From an uncultured Bacilli bacterium (GTDB taxonomy: Bacteria > Bacillota_I > Bacilli_A > RF39 > UBA660), in NCBI GenBank assembly GCA_934085585.1, contig CAKOHI010000002.1, positions 62,001 through 126,000 of the forward strand: a stretch of DNA of 64,000 nucleotides, in the 5' to 3' direction. Each line of letters starts with the position of its first letter. Within the stretch, counting starts at the first letter, position 1. This document shows, piece after piece, positions 17,270 to 26,000 of this stretch. Position numbers and translations under genes: made by a program. Under the pieces are notes generated by a model. The model worked only from the letters and a program-made list of their open reading frames with translations, ran no database searches and had not been told where the DNA came from.

Positions 17270-18855
17270 CTATAGTTAGTCTTCATCTTGGTGTTGGTGG
17301 AATTGAAAAGTATATTTCAGGTCTTTGCAAAATGTTAAAAGATAATTATAAAATTCATTTAGTTATAACCTATAAACTAAATGAAAAACCATCTTTTGAC
17401 ATTGATAAGAATATTAAAATTACATATCTAATTGATGGAAAACCAAATAGAGAAGAAGTAAAAAATTGCATAAAAAATAAGAAAGTGTTTTCTTTAGTAA
17501 AAGAATTATTTAAAGCAGTTCGAATTCTTATTTTAAAAAAAATCAAAACAATAAAAGCTATTAAAAGCTTGGATTGTGATTATGTTATTACCACTAGAAA
17601 TTATGAAACTAAACTAGTTAATAAATATTTAAAAAAAAGTAGTATAAAAAAAATTGCTACATCGCATAGCTTTCCAACAACAAAATTTAAAAAAGAACTT
17701 TTGAAAGCAACAACAAATTTTGATAAAATAGTTGTTGTAAATGATGAAATAAAAGATATTTATTATAAAGAGATTGGAAATAAGGTTATATGTATTAACA
17801 ATTTTGTAGAAAAATTAAGTAAAGAAATGCATAATTTTAATAGTAAAAAATTAATATCTGTAGGACGATTTTCGCAAGAAAAAGGATATGATGATTTAAT
17901 AGATATTATGTCATTAATAGTTAAAAAAGATAAAAATGTTACATTAACTTTAATTGGTGATGGACCTGAAATGGATAATATTATAAATAAAATTAAAAAA
18001 TTAAAATTAGAAAAAAATATCAATCTTACAGGATACCTTAATCAAGACGAAATAAAAAGTTATTTGCATGAATCTTCTATGTTTTTGATGACTAGTCATA
18101 CTGAAGCGTTTCCATTAGTTTTAGTTGAAGCAATGAACTATGGACTTCCAATTGTAGCATTTGATAGTGCAAGTGGAGCAAGGGTAGTTCTTAAAGATAT
18201 TGGATCGCTAATAAAAAATAGAAATAAGGAAGAATTCGTAAACGTCGTACTAGATATTTTAAATGATAAAAATAAAATGAAAATCTTAAGTGAAAAATCT
18301 AAAGAAGAAATTAAAAAATATTCTATAGAAAATATTAAGAAAGAGTATTTAAATTTGCTTTCTTCTTTGGAGAATAAATCTAATAAGAATGTTATGTTTA
18401 TTTCAAGTACTGGTGGTCATTTAAATGAGCTTTTAATGCTTAAAGATATGTTTAACAAATATGATTACGAAATAATAACTGAAAAAGATCCAACGAATAT
18501 GGGGTTAAAAGATAAGTTTGGAAAGAAAAAAGTTAAGTATTTGATTTATGCAACCCAAAAAAATAAATTGACCTATGCTATTAAATTACTGGCTAATTGT
18601 TTTGTAAGTTTATATTACTTCATTAGATTTAGACCAAAGTTTATAATATCAACTGGGGCTCATACAACAGGACCAATGTGTTGTATTGGTAAAATTTTTG
18701 GAAGTAAAATTATATTTATTGAAACATTTGCAAATAGTAAATCAAAAACTATGACCGGAAGAATAGTTTATAAGTTTGCAGACCTTTTTATAGTACAATG
18801 GGAAAGTATGTTAGAACTTTATCCAGATGCTGTTTATGGGGGGTGGATATATTGA
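17257..18855 (+). CDS. Fusion of GT4 glycosyltransferase and Alg14-like subunit
   Basis: Residues 1 to about 372 are a family 4 glycosyltransferase: VSLHLGVGGIEKYISGL at the N-terminus, LISVGRFSQEKGYDDLI near residue 200, and HTEAFPLVLVEAMNYGLPIVAFD with the E-x7-E pair. From about residue 380 a second domain begins (VMFISSTGGHLNELLML, ISTGAHTTGPMCCIGKI, ETFANSKSKTMTGRIVYK), the pattern of Alg14/CpsF/EpsE-type proteins that anchor and activate an Alg13-type glycosyltransferase. The Alg13-like partner is the next gene, overlapping by 4 bases. In streptococcal capsule loci the separate pair adds a galactose or related sugar. The protein is 532 residues with a strong AGGAGG site; the two-domain fusion is the odd point. 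Confidence 0.87.
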   Translation: MQKITIVSLHLGVGGIEKYISGLCKMLKDNYKIHLVITYKLNEKPSFDIDKNIKITYLIDGKPNREEVKNCIKNKKVFSLVKELFKAVRILILKKIKTIKAIKSLDCDYVITTRNYETKLVNKYLKKSSIKKIATSHSFPTTKFKKELLKATTNFDKIVVVNDEIKDIYYKEIGNKVICINNFVEKLSKEMHNFNSKKLISVGRFSQEKGYDDLIDIMSLIVKKDKNVTLTLIGDGPEMDNIINKIKKLKLEKNINLTGYLNQDEIKSYLHESSMFLMTSHTEAFPLVLVEAMNYGLPIVAFDSASGARVVLKDIGSLIKNRNKEEFVNVVLDILNDKNKMKILSEKSKEEIKKYSIENIKKEYLNLLSSLENKSNKNVMFISSTGGHLNELLMLKDMFNKYDYEIITEKDPTNMGLKDKFGKKKVKYLIYATQKNKLTYAIKLLANCFVSLYYFIRFRPKFIISTGAHTTGPMCCIGKIFGSKIIFIETFANSKSKTMTGRIVYKFADLFIVQWESMLELYPDAVYGGWIY

Positions 18856-19331
18856 TATTTGTTTCTGTAGGTACACAAGATATACCATTTGATAGATTAT
18901 TAAAAAGTGTTGAAAATCAAATAGAACTAGGTAATATAAAAGAAAAAGTCATAGTTCAAGCTGGAGTTACCAATTTTAAATCTGATAAAATGGAAATAGT
19001 AAGTTTTATTCCAATGGATGAATTTAAAAAAATAATTAAAGAATCCAAAATTATTATATGTCATGGTGGAGTAGGTACTATAACAGACGGACTACGAAAT
19101 GGGAAAATTGTTATAGCATGCCCAAGACTTGCTAAATATGGAGAACACATTAATGACCATCAACTTCAAATTATAAATAATTTTGGGGATGCTGGATTTA
19201 TTATTTCATTATTGGACCCAAAAGATTTGGACAAAGCTTTAAAAAAAGCAAAAACATTTAAACCAAAAATGTATAAAAGTAATACAAAAAATATGATTCA
19301 ATTGTTAGAAGATTTTATTGATAAAAATTAA
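18852..19331 (+). CDS. Alg13-like glycosyltransferase subunit (CpsG/EpsF type)
   Basis: Catalytic half of a two-part glycosyltransferase whose Alg14-like half is the C-terminus of the preceding protein. IFVSVGTQDIPFDRL begins the fold, and ICHGGVGTITDGLRNGKIVIACPRLAKYGEHINDHQ is the nucleotide-sugar-binding C-terminal glycosyltransferase 28 motif. I place the start at TTG 18852, within a TTGA overlap with the upstream stop, because GGGGGGTGG lies 5 bases before it and the protein then begins exactly at the family N-terminus (160 residues). The frame is open back to 18798, so a product fused to the upstream protein by slippage on the G6 run is conceivable. This is the last gene of the operon. 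Confidence 0.85.
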   Translation: MIFVSVGTQDIPFDRLLKSVENQIELGNIKEKVIVQAGVTNFKSDKMEIVSFIPMDEFKKIIKESKIIICHGGVGTITDGLRNGKIVIACPRLAKYGEHINDHQLQIINNFGDAGFIISLLDPKDLDKALKKAKTFKPKMYKSNTKNMIQLLEDFIDKN

Positions 19332-19513
19332 TCGCATTTGTATATTTAAATAGTTGCGTATTAGGTTTTTATGTATTAATAGATTGTATTATAAAAAAGA
19401 TAATAAAAAAATACATATTTAAATTTACGTTTTATGATGAAATTCCATAAAAAGATTTTATTTATTGCCTAATAATTTTAATTAACTAGAAAATTGTAAA
19501 CAATGGAGGTAAA

Positions 19514-20524
19514 ATGAAAAAAATATTTGTAACTGGTTGCACAGGTTACATTGGCAGCCATACCTGTGTAGAATTATTAGAAAATGGTTATGAGGTAATT
19601 GGGTTAGATAATTTTAGTAACAGTAAAAGAGAAGTTTTAGAAAAAATAAAAGAAATTACTGGAAAAGAAATTAAGTTTTACGAAGGTAATATGCTAAATA
19701 AAGATTTACTTCACCAAATATTTTCTGAAAATAAAATAGATGGGGTAATTGACTTTGCAGCATATAAGTCTGTTGGAGATAGTGTTAATATTCCAATAGA
19801 ATATTATACAAATAATGTAAGTAGTGTACTTATTTTATTAAGTGTTATGAAAGATTATGGGATAAAAAACTTTATATTTAGTAGCAGTGCTACAGTATAT
19901 GGTGATGCCAGAGTAATGCCTATAACTGAAGAAACTCCGATAGGGGGAACTACAAATCCATATGGAACAAGCAAGCTGTTTTGTGAAAATATATTATCCG
20001 ATATATATAAATCAGACAACGAATGGAATATTTGTATATTTAGATATTTTAACCCTGTAGGAGCTCATAAATCACATTTGATTGGTGAAGAACCTAATGG
20101 AATACCAGCAAATTTAATGCCATTTATTTCCAAAGTTGCAATAGGAGAATTAAAATGTTTGAATGTGTTTGGTAATGATTATGACACACCAGATGGAACT
20201 GGCGTAAGAGATTATATTCACGTAGTAGATTTAGCAAAAGCTCACATAAACGGAGTGAAAAAATTAGAAAAAGATAAAAAAGGAATGCATATTTATAATT
20301 TAGGCACTGGTAGAGGTTATAGTGTGCTTGAAATGATTAATGCTTTTGAAAAAGCTAATAACGTTAAAATAAATTATAAGATAGTCGAAAGAAGAGATGG
20401 AGATGTTGCAACGTGTTATGCTGATTCATCTAAAGCAGAAAAAGAACTTTATTGGAAAGCTAAGCTAAACTTAGAAGATATGTGCAAAGATGCGTATGAG
20501 TTTACTAAGAATTTGAAAAAATAG
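19514..20524 (+). CDS. galE: UDP-glucose 4-epimerase
   Basis: Interconverts UDP-glucose and UDP-galactose (and often the N-acetyl forms), supplying donors for the polysaccharide. The 336-residue protein has GCTGYIGS at residues 7-14 for NAD binding, the SSSATVYG segment, the catalytic Tyr150 and Lys154 (Y-G-T-S-K), FRYFNPVGAH and the GTGVRDYIHVVDLAKAH stretch, all standard GalE marks. The extended family signature favours GalE over other epimerases. It lies 182 bases downstream of the polysaccharide operon with its own GGAGG site, so it may be a separate unit; the spacer is plain A+T-rich sequence with no clear structure. Confidence 0.93.
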   Translation: MKKIFVTGCTGYIGSHTCVELLENGYEVIGLDNFSNSKREVLEKIKEITGKEIKFYEGNMLNKDLLHQIFSENKIDGVIDFAAYKSVGDSVNIPIEYYTNNVSSVLILLSVMKDYGIKNFIFSSSATVYGDARVMPITEETPIGGTTNPYGTSKLFCENILSDIYKSDNEWNICIFRYFNPVGAHKSHLIGEEPNGIPANLMPFISKVAIGELKCLNVFGNDYDTPDGTGVRDYIHVVDLAKAHINGVKKLEKDKKGMHIYNLGTGRGYSVLEMINAFEKANNVKINYKIVERRDGDVATCYADSSKAEKELYWKAKLNLEDMCKDAYEFTKNLKK

Positions 20525-20554
20525 AAATATATTTACTTGTAAATTTTGTATAAT

Positions 20555-20695
20555 ACTCAATTGAAGGAATTAAAGTTGGAACTCTAAAATTAGTAAGAAC
20601 TGAAGAAGAAACAAAAAACTACTTGCTTCCTATTAAAAAAACTTTAAAAAAGTTTGTTGTGTTGACAAAAAAACATCAAAATGATAATATATAAC
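20555..20695 (+). pseudogene. Possible gene remnant without a start codon
   Basis: In the 189-base gap after galE, one frame stays open for about 45 codons and reads like real protein (VGTLKLVRTEEETKNYLLPI, then KKTLKKFVVLTKKH). There is no usable start or ribosome site, and the region overlaps the sortase promoter. I cannot name the parent gene, and chance coding-like composition is possible. Confidence 0.25.
20662..20690 (+). promoter_or_regulatory. Sigma-A-type promoter of the sortase gene
   Basis: Perfect TTGACA (20662-20667), 17-bp spacer and TAATAT (20685-20690). Transcription would begin near 20697, downstream of the ATG at 20681, which supports the later ATG at 20714 as the sortase start. 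Confidence 0.75.
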
Positions 20696-20713
20696 TTACT
20701 TAAAGGGGGAAAT

Positions 20714-21412
20714 ATGAAACTAAAAAAATTGTTTTATATCATGATTTTATTAGTTTTGCTTTTTATTATATATTCATTTTTTTATAGTCCATTTAAAAAA
20801 CAAATATATATTGGACATAATAATTTAATAATAGATAATAGAAAGCCAACAAAAGTTAAAGAATTACAAGAAGAATATAACAATAAAGATATTGTAGGAT
20901 ATTTAAGTATTCCAAATACAAATATAACTGAACCAATCTTACAATCAACAGATAATGAATTTTATTTAAATCATGGTATAGATAAAAAGAAAAATATAAT
21001 AGGTTCTACTTTTTTAGATTATAGAGTTAAAATAAATAATGAAAAGAAGAATTTAATATATAGTCACAATTCATCTACATTCGATGTGCCTTTTAAAGAA
21101 TTAGAAAAATATTACAATGAAGATTTTTATAAAAATAATAAATACATCTATTTAGAAGATGAAGAAAATAAAGTTAAATACCAAATATTTTCTGTATATG
21201 TAGAAACATCAAATTGGGATTATATGAAACTAAATTTCACTGATGAAGGATGGTTAGAACATTTAAATAAATTAAAATCATTATCATGGTATGAAACTGG
21301 TGTAAATGTTTCAAAAGATGATGAAATTTTAATATTGCAAACATGTAGTCATCATAAAAAATATAATAATTATAAGAATAAATATTTACTTATAATAGCC
21401 AAAAAAATATAA
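20714..21412 (+). CDS. Class B-like sortase
   Basis: Membrane-bound cysteine transpeptidase that cleaves a sorting motif in surface proteins and links them to the wall. One N-terminal hydrophobic helix (about residues 5-24) precedes the sortase barrel: IVGYLSIPNTNITEPILQS, the catalytic His118 in YSHN, and Cys211 in ILQTC. The expected downstream arginine is not evident; the matching strand reads KNKYLLIIAKK, so a Lys may take its place. The start at 20714 has AAAGGGGGA upstream and agrees with the promoter. The 232 residues are a normal length. A strong terminator follows, then the gene of a large vWA/MucBP protein ending near a PPHTD motif, a likely but imperfect substrate. Confidence 0.88.
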   Translation: MKLKKLFYIMILLVLLFIIYSFFYSPFKKQIYIGHNNLIIDNRKPTKVKELQEEYNNKDIVGYLSIPNTNITEPILQSTDNEFYLNHGIDKKKNIIGSTFLDYRVKINNEKKNLIYSHNSSTFDVPFKELEKYYNEDFYKNNKYIYLEDEENKVKYQIFSVYVETSNWDYMKLNFTDEGWLEHLNKLKSLSWYETGVNVSKDDEILILQTCSHHKKYNNYKNKYLLIIAKKI

Positions 21413-21414
21413 TA

Positions 21415-21459
21415 AAAAAGTATACTAAAATTATCAATTATAGATTAGTATACTTTTTT
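21415..21459 (+). terminator. Rho-independent terminator after sortase
   Basis: A 14-bp perfect inverted repeat (21415-21428 with 21445-21458) whose 3' arm ends in a T6 run. Confidence 0.85.
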
Positions 21460-21476
21460 AATTTCTATAAATTTAA

Positions 21477-21483
21477 TTCGACA
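21477..21483 (-). promoter_or_regulatory. Possible Spo0A box
   Basis: The minus strand reads TGTCGAA within TTTTTGTCGAATT, matching the Spo0A box core. It lies 17 bp before the -35 of the vWA-protein promoter. In a genome this A+T-rich several such 7-mers are expected by chance in 64 kb, so support is weak. Confidence 0.25.
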
Positions 21484-21499
21484 AAAAGCGACTTTTTTC

Positions 21500-21528
21500 T
21501 TGACAATTGTTATGTTTTAATGTAGGAT
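21500..21528 (+). promoter_or_regulatory. Probable promoter of the vWA/MucBP gene
   Basis: TTGACA (21500-21505), 17-bp spacer and TAGGAT (21523-21528). A further TATAAT at about 21575 without a well-placed -35 could be an alternative start nearer the gene. Confidence 0.5.
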
Positions 21529-21604
21529 ATTTAATTAACAGGAAATTAATTTGCGACTAATTGACAAGTCTTGCATATAATTTCTTTGAAGGAGGGAAAA
21601 GAAA

Positions 21605-24202
21605 ATGAAAAAAGGTTATAAGAAGTTAACGACATTAATAATGTTTATATCAATGTTTATATCAACATTCGTAGCACCATTAACAGTTTTTGCAAGTTCA
21701 ACTGAAAATGCACCTAGTGTTGGGGATATTGGTAAAAATAATGAAGTAACTAATAATGGCCAAAGTGCAACCGTAAGTGCAGGCGATGCTAGCGTTGATG
21801 GTGGAGTTAAGGTAACTAAAACTGTTAGCAAAACTGAAACTGAAGGAAGATACAAAGTTGAATTAAAAGTTGAAGGAAAAGATAAGAAAATCACTAGTAC
21901 AACTAAAAAAGATATTTATGCTGTAGTAGTAATGGATTATTCTAATAGTATGGATGAAACATCCACAAAATGGTCAAGTGCCGTAGCTGGAGCTCAAGCA
22001 TTTGCTAAAAAACTATTAAGTATTGATAGTAATGCTCAAATTGCTTTAGTAGGTTATTCTGGGGCTGATGACTACAATATTTTGGGAACAGGAATTAGTA
22101 TATTAGCCGACCCATACGATGATGCAGGCGTTATCAGAGATTTTGATAATAAGGAATTTCCTGATAGAATATTTGGAGAACCTTCTGGTGCAACAAATAT
22201 TACCGCTGGATTATATGAAGCAAACAAATTATTAAGTGGTGTTTCAAATACAGCAAACAAATACATCGTCCTTATAAGTGATGGAGCACCTACATTGTAT
22301 TATGATAATAATGGATATACACGTGGTGAAGGTGGTAATACTAACAAAGCAACATATGATGCAACAATTAGTATGGCAAATACAATTAAGAATAAGAATA
22401 TAACTATATTTACTATAGGTTATGAACTTGACAAAGTAAATTATGTTGATGCAAATGGAGAAGTAAAAAAGAAAGCTGAAGATATATTACGAGAAATTGC
22501 AACATCTGATAAAAATTCTGACTTTACACATTTTGTTGAAGCAAATCCAAATAGTGTAGCAGAAGCTTTTACAAATATTGCTGAATCAACAGCTAAAGTA
22601 AAGGCTGGAACAAATGCTGTTTTAATTGATAATATTGGAGAAGCTTTTACAGTAGTTGATAATAATGACATTGAAATTATAAACGAAAATGGAAAAACTA
22701 GCGTAAAGATGAACATCGGCGACATTACAGAAAAAGGCACAACTAAAACATTTTATATTGATATTAACAAAGATGTTACAAAAGGATGGTATAACACAAA
22801 TGCAGGTTTTGAATTAACATATACAAATTGGGATAAAAAATCTGATAGTGTTAAAGGTACTGAAAATGCTCAAGTATTCTGGGGAGCAAAAGGAAAAGTT
22901 AATGTAAAATATGTAGATATTAATACAAATGAAGAAATAAGTACTGGTGCATTAATTGAAGACTTTGTTGGAGAAAATTATGAAACAGTTAAAAAATCTG
23001 TAGATGGATACAAATTTGTTGAAGTTGAAGGAAATGAAACTGGTACAATCTCTAAAGAAACAACTAATGTAACATATAAATATGCTAAATTAGGTAAATT
23101 AGTTGTTAAATATGTAGATGAAGATAATAATAGTCTTGAACAAGATATAGTAACTAATGAAGTAATTGGCACAAGTTATGAAACTAGTGCAAAAACAATT
23201 AATGGATACAGATTAGTAAGAGTTGAAGGAAATGAAACTGGTTCATACATTGATGGAACTATAACAGTAACTTATATCTATGAACAAGTTGGAACTTTAA
23301 TAATAAGATATGTAGATCTTTATCAAAATGATTTGAAAAATCCTACATCAACAACAGAAAAAGTTGGAACTAGTTATGATGCACCACAATTAGATTTTGC
23401 TGGATATAAATTCATAAGGGTAGAAGGAAACAAAAGTGGATTATATAATAGTGAAACTATTGAAGTAACATTCGTATATGGAAAATTAAATACTGTTGTT
23501 GCAAGATATGTAGATGAAAATGGTAAAGATATAATAGAACCAATAGAAACTTCAGATGTTGTTGGAGAAAATTATAAAACAATTAAAAAGACTTTTAAAG
23601 ATTACGATTTTATAGAAGTTATTGGTAATGAAGAAGGACAATATAAAGAAGAAGCAATCGAAGTAATCTATAAATATAATAAAAAATCTGGAAAACTAGT
23701 GATCAATTATGTAGATGAAGATGGAAACAGTATAATTGAAAGCGTTGAAAAAACAGAAAAAGTTGGAACATCATATAAAACAACAAAAGAAACTTTTGCA
23801 GATTATAACTTTGTAGAAGTTGATGGTAAAGAAGAAGGAAAATATATTGATGGAACGATTGAAGTAACTTACAAATATAGCAAAAAGATTGGAAAACTAG
23901 TAATTAATTATGTGGACGAAGATGGAAACGGCATAATTGATAGAGTTGAAAAAACTGCTAAAGTTGGAGAAAAATATAAAACAACTAAAGAAGAAATTGG
24001 CGGATTTGAATTTGTAAAAGTAGTTGGTAAAGAAGAAGGTAAGTATATTGATGGAACAATCGAAGTTACATACATTTATAAAAATGCAGTTGGAGATGTA
24101 GAAATTCTAGAAGACCCTATTGAACCACCACATACTGATGCAACCGTTACAACTAGTGAAATCTTATTATATTTCGAAGATAAAAAGAAATATACTAAAT
24201 AA
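21605..24202 (+). CDS. Surface protein: vWA domain plus six MucBP-type repeats, shortened sorting signal
   Basis: Probable adhesin. The signal peptide (about residues 1-30) is followed by a von Willebrand factor A domain (about 100-330) with a complete MIDAS (D111-Y-S113-N-S115, a Thr in TNITAGLYE, Asp in LISDGAP). Then come six repeats of about 70 residues resembling MucBP modules, each opening with a KxVVKYVDE-type strand and ending GxYxxGTIEVTYxY. The C-terminus has EPPHTD, like the PPxTG-type signals of class B sortases, but the following hydrophobic stretch is only ILLYF before EDKKK, too short to span a membrane; neither other frame restores one. It has an AGGAGGG site and its own terminator. 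The neighbouring sortase is a candidate processing enzyme. Confidence 0.87.
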   Translation: MKKGYKKLTTLIMFISMFISTFVAPLTVFASSTENAPSVGDIGKNNEVTNNGQSATVSAGDASVDGGVKVTKTVSKTETEGRYKVELKVEGKDKKITSTTKKDIYAVVVMDYSNSMDETSTKWSSAVAGAQAFAKKLLSIDSNAQIALVGYSGADDYNILGTGISILADPYDDAGVIRDFDNKEFPDRIFGEPSGATNITAGLYEANKLLSGVSNTANKYIVLISDGAPTLYYDNNGYTRGEGGNTNKATYDATISMANTIKNKNITIFTIGYELDKVNYVDANGEVKKKAEDILREIATSDKNSDFTHFVEANPNSVAEAFTNIAESTAKVKAGTNAVLIDNIGEAFTVVDNNDIEIINENGKTSVKMNIGDITEKGTTKTFYIDINKDVTKGWYNTNAGFELTYTNWDKKSDSVKGTENAQVFWGAKGKVNVKYVDINTNEEISTGALIEDFVGENYETVKKSVDGYKFVEVEGNETGTISKETTNVTYKYAKLGKLVVKYVDEDNNSLEQDIVTNEVIGTSYETSAKTINGYRLVRVEGNETGSYIDGTITVTYIYEQVGTLIIRYVDLYQNDLKNPTSTTEKVGTSYDAPQLDFAGYKFIRVEGNKSGLYNSETIEVTFVYGKLNTVVARYVDENGKDIIEPIETSDVVGENYKTIKKTFKDYDFIEVIGNEEGQYKEEAIEVIYKYNKKSGKLVINYVDEDGNSIIESVEKTEKVGTSYKTTKETFADYNFVEVDGKEEGKYIDGTIEVTYKYSKKIGKLVINYVDEDGNGIIDRVEKTAKVGEKYKTTKEEIGGFEFVKVVGKEEGKYIDGTIEVTYIYKNAVGDVEILEDPIEPPHTDATVTTSEILLYFEDKKKYTK
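23689..24085 (+). repeat. Two near-identical MucBP repeat units
   Basis: The fifth and sixth MucBP modules of the vWA protein are much closer to each other at DNA level than to the first four: both begin with a GGAAAACTAGT-type stretch followed by an AATTATGT-type stretch, about 200 bases apart. This suggests a recent tandem duplication. Confidence 0.7.
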
Positions 24203-24211
24203 CACGTTATT

Positions 24212-24244
24212 AAATAATGGCATATTAGTGTCATTATTTTTTTT
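24212..24244 (+). terminator. Rho-independent terminator after the vWA gene
   Basis: AAATAATG (24212-24219) pairs with CATTATTT (24232-24239), followed by T to 24244. Confidence 0.8.
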
Positions 24245-24271
24245 GTAGAAAATTTAAGTTTTAATTTGCAC

Positions 24272-24300
24272 TTGATTATTTAAGCTTTTACCATTATAAT
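24272..24300 (+). promoter_or_regulatory. Sigma-A-type promoter of rny
   Basis: TTGATT (24272-24277), 17-bp spacer, TATAAT (24295-24300), about 58 bases before the ATG. Confidence 0.75.
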
Positions 24301-24357
24301 AAAGTTATAGAGATATAAATTAATAAATATATTCTATAGAAATTTGGAGGATAAAAA

Positions 24358-25914
24358 ATGGAAATTAATATTCTATTTGCCATTTTATCCCTTATTGTTG
24401 GAATTGTTATTGGACTTTTATTGTTCTATTTGTTTTTATCAAATAAAACATCTAAATCCATGAAAAACGCTAATAAATTAATTGAAGATGCTAAAAAAGA
24501 AGCTGAAAAGAACAAAAGAGATGCACTACTTGAATTAAAGCAAGAATCTTATAGATTGCGTCAAGAAACTGATGCGGAAATAAAATCACGAAAAGCAGAA
24601 ATATTACAATCAGAAGATAGATTATTAACCAGAGAAAACAATCTAGATAAAAGAGAAGAAATGTTACAAAATCGTGACAACGCATTACAAGATAAAGAAA
24701 ATGATTTATTAGCAAAACAAAAAAAATTACAAGAAAAAGAGGACAAAATGGATGCGTTATTAAAAGAAGAATTAACGCAACTTGAAAAAATTGGCGGTTA
24801 TAGCAAAGAAAAGGCACGTAAAGTTATAATGGAACGTGTAGAAAACGATATGGAACTAGAAATAACTAGTTACATTAAAGAAGAAGAAGCAAAAGCAAAA
24901 TTGGAAGCACATGAAATTGCAAAACAATTAATTGTAAGTAGCATGGAAAGATATGCTGATGATGTTGTAGGTAATCAAACAGTAAGTACAATTGATTTAC
25001 CTAACGATGATATGAAAGGAAGACTAATCGGTAGAGAAGGGCGTAACATTAGAACCATAGAATCAGTTACTGGTGTAGACTTAATAATAGATGATACTCC
25101 AGAAGCCATCAGTTTGTCATCTTTTGATCCGTTACGAAGAGAAATTGCCAAAATAACAATTGAAACTTTAATTAAAGATGGAAGAATTCATCCTGGAAGA
25201 ATTGAAGAAGTTTATGACAAAACCCTAAAAGATGTAAATGCTAGAATAATTCAAATAGGAAATCAAACTATAAATGATCTAGGAATTACAAAAATGGATC
25301 CAGAATTAGTTACATTAATTGGAAAATTAAATTTCCGTACAAGTTATGGTCAAAACGCTTTAAAGCATTCCATAGAAGTTGCTAATCTTTGTGGTTTAAT
25401 GGCTGCTGAACTTGGTGAAAATGTTTCTTTAGCAAAAAGAGCAGGATTATTACATGATATTGGTAAATCAATAGACTTTGAAGTAGAAGGAAGCCATGTA
25501 GAAATTGGTTTAGAATTTGCTAAAAGACATCATGAATCAGATGTAGTCCTAGATGCAATTGCATCTCATCATGGAGATACAGAAGCAAAATCTACTATAG
25601 CTGTTTTAGTTGCTATTGCTGATACATTATCAGCAGCAAGACCTGGAGCTAGAAATGATTCTTTAGAAAATTATGTTAAAAGATTAGAACAATTAGAAGA
25701 AATTGGAAATTCATATGAAGGAGTCGAAAAAACATTTGCAATGCAAGCGGGAAGAGAACTTCGTGTTATTGTAAAACCTAAAGAAGTTGACGATTCAAAA
25801 AGTTATAAAATTGCTAGAGATATTAAAAATCAAATTGAACAAGAAATGCAATATCCAGGTACAATAAAAATAACCGTTATAAGGGAAACTAGAGTACAAG
25901 AAGAAGCTAAATAA
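24358..25914 (+). CDS. rny: Ribonuclease Y
   Basis: Membrane-anchored endoribonuclease that starts mRNA decay in many Bacillota. The 518-residue protein has all family parts in order: an N-terminal transmembrane helix (about 5-28), a long charged coiled coil (about 30-150, rich in Lys, Glu, Gln and Arg), a KH RNA-binding domain (about 205-270; LIGREGRNIRTIESVTGVDL) and an HD domain whose HD pair is near residue 366 (LLHDIGK), with IASHHGD and DTLSAARPGAR. No residue appears missing. The GGAGG site and a consensus promoter give a monocistronic start. RNase J is also in this window, so the decay machinery resembles that of Bacillus. Confidence 0.97.
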   Translation: MEINILFAILSLIVGIVIGLLLFYLFLSNKTSKSMKNANKLIEDAKKEAEKNKRDALLELKQESYRLRQETDAEIKSRKAEILQSEDRLLTRENNLDKREEMLQNRDNALQDKENDLLAKQKKLQEKEDKMDALLKEELTQLEKIGGYSKEKARKVIMERVENDMELEITSYIKEEEAKAKLEAHEIAKQLIVSSMERYADDVVGNQTVSTIDLPNDDMKGRLIGREGRNIRTIESVTGVDLIIDDTPEAISLSSFDPLRREIAKITIETLIKDGRIHPGRIEEVYDKTLKDVNARIIQIGNQTINDLGITKMDPELVTLIGKLNFRTSYGQNALKHSIEVANLCGLMAAELGENVSLAKRAGLLHDIGKSIDFEVEGSHVEIGLEFAKRHHESDVVLDAIASHHGDTEAKSTIAVLVAIADTLSAARPGARNDSLENYVKRLEQLEEIGNSYEGVEKTFAMQAGRELRVIVKPKEVDDSKSYKIARDIKNQIEQEMQYPGTIKITVIRETRVQEEAK

Positions 25915-26000
25915 GTTTCTTTTTTCTTTTAAAAATCTTTATTATTCTAAAAATTTATGGTATGATTAAATTATCAAAAATATAAGGAGTTTAGTAGTAT

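Noticed and set aside
9000..20524. Mobile-element borders or integrase around the polysaccharide operon
   Set aside because: There is no transposase, integrase, terminal repeat or compositional jump at either edge.
24080..24250. A frameshift that would restore the membrane segment of the vWA protein sorting signal
   Set aside because: I read both other frames. One ends at once, and the other gives no 15-20 residue hydrophobic segment followed by basic residues.
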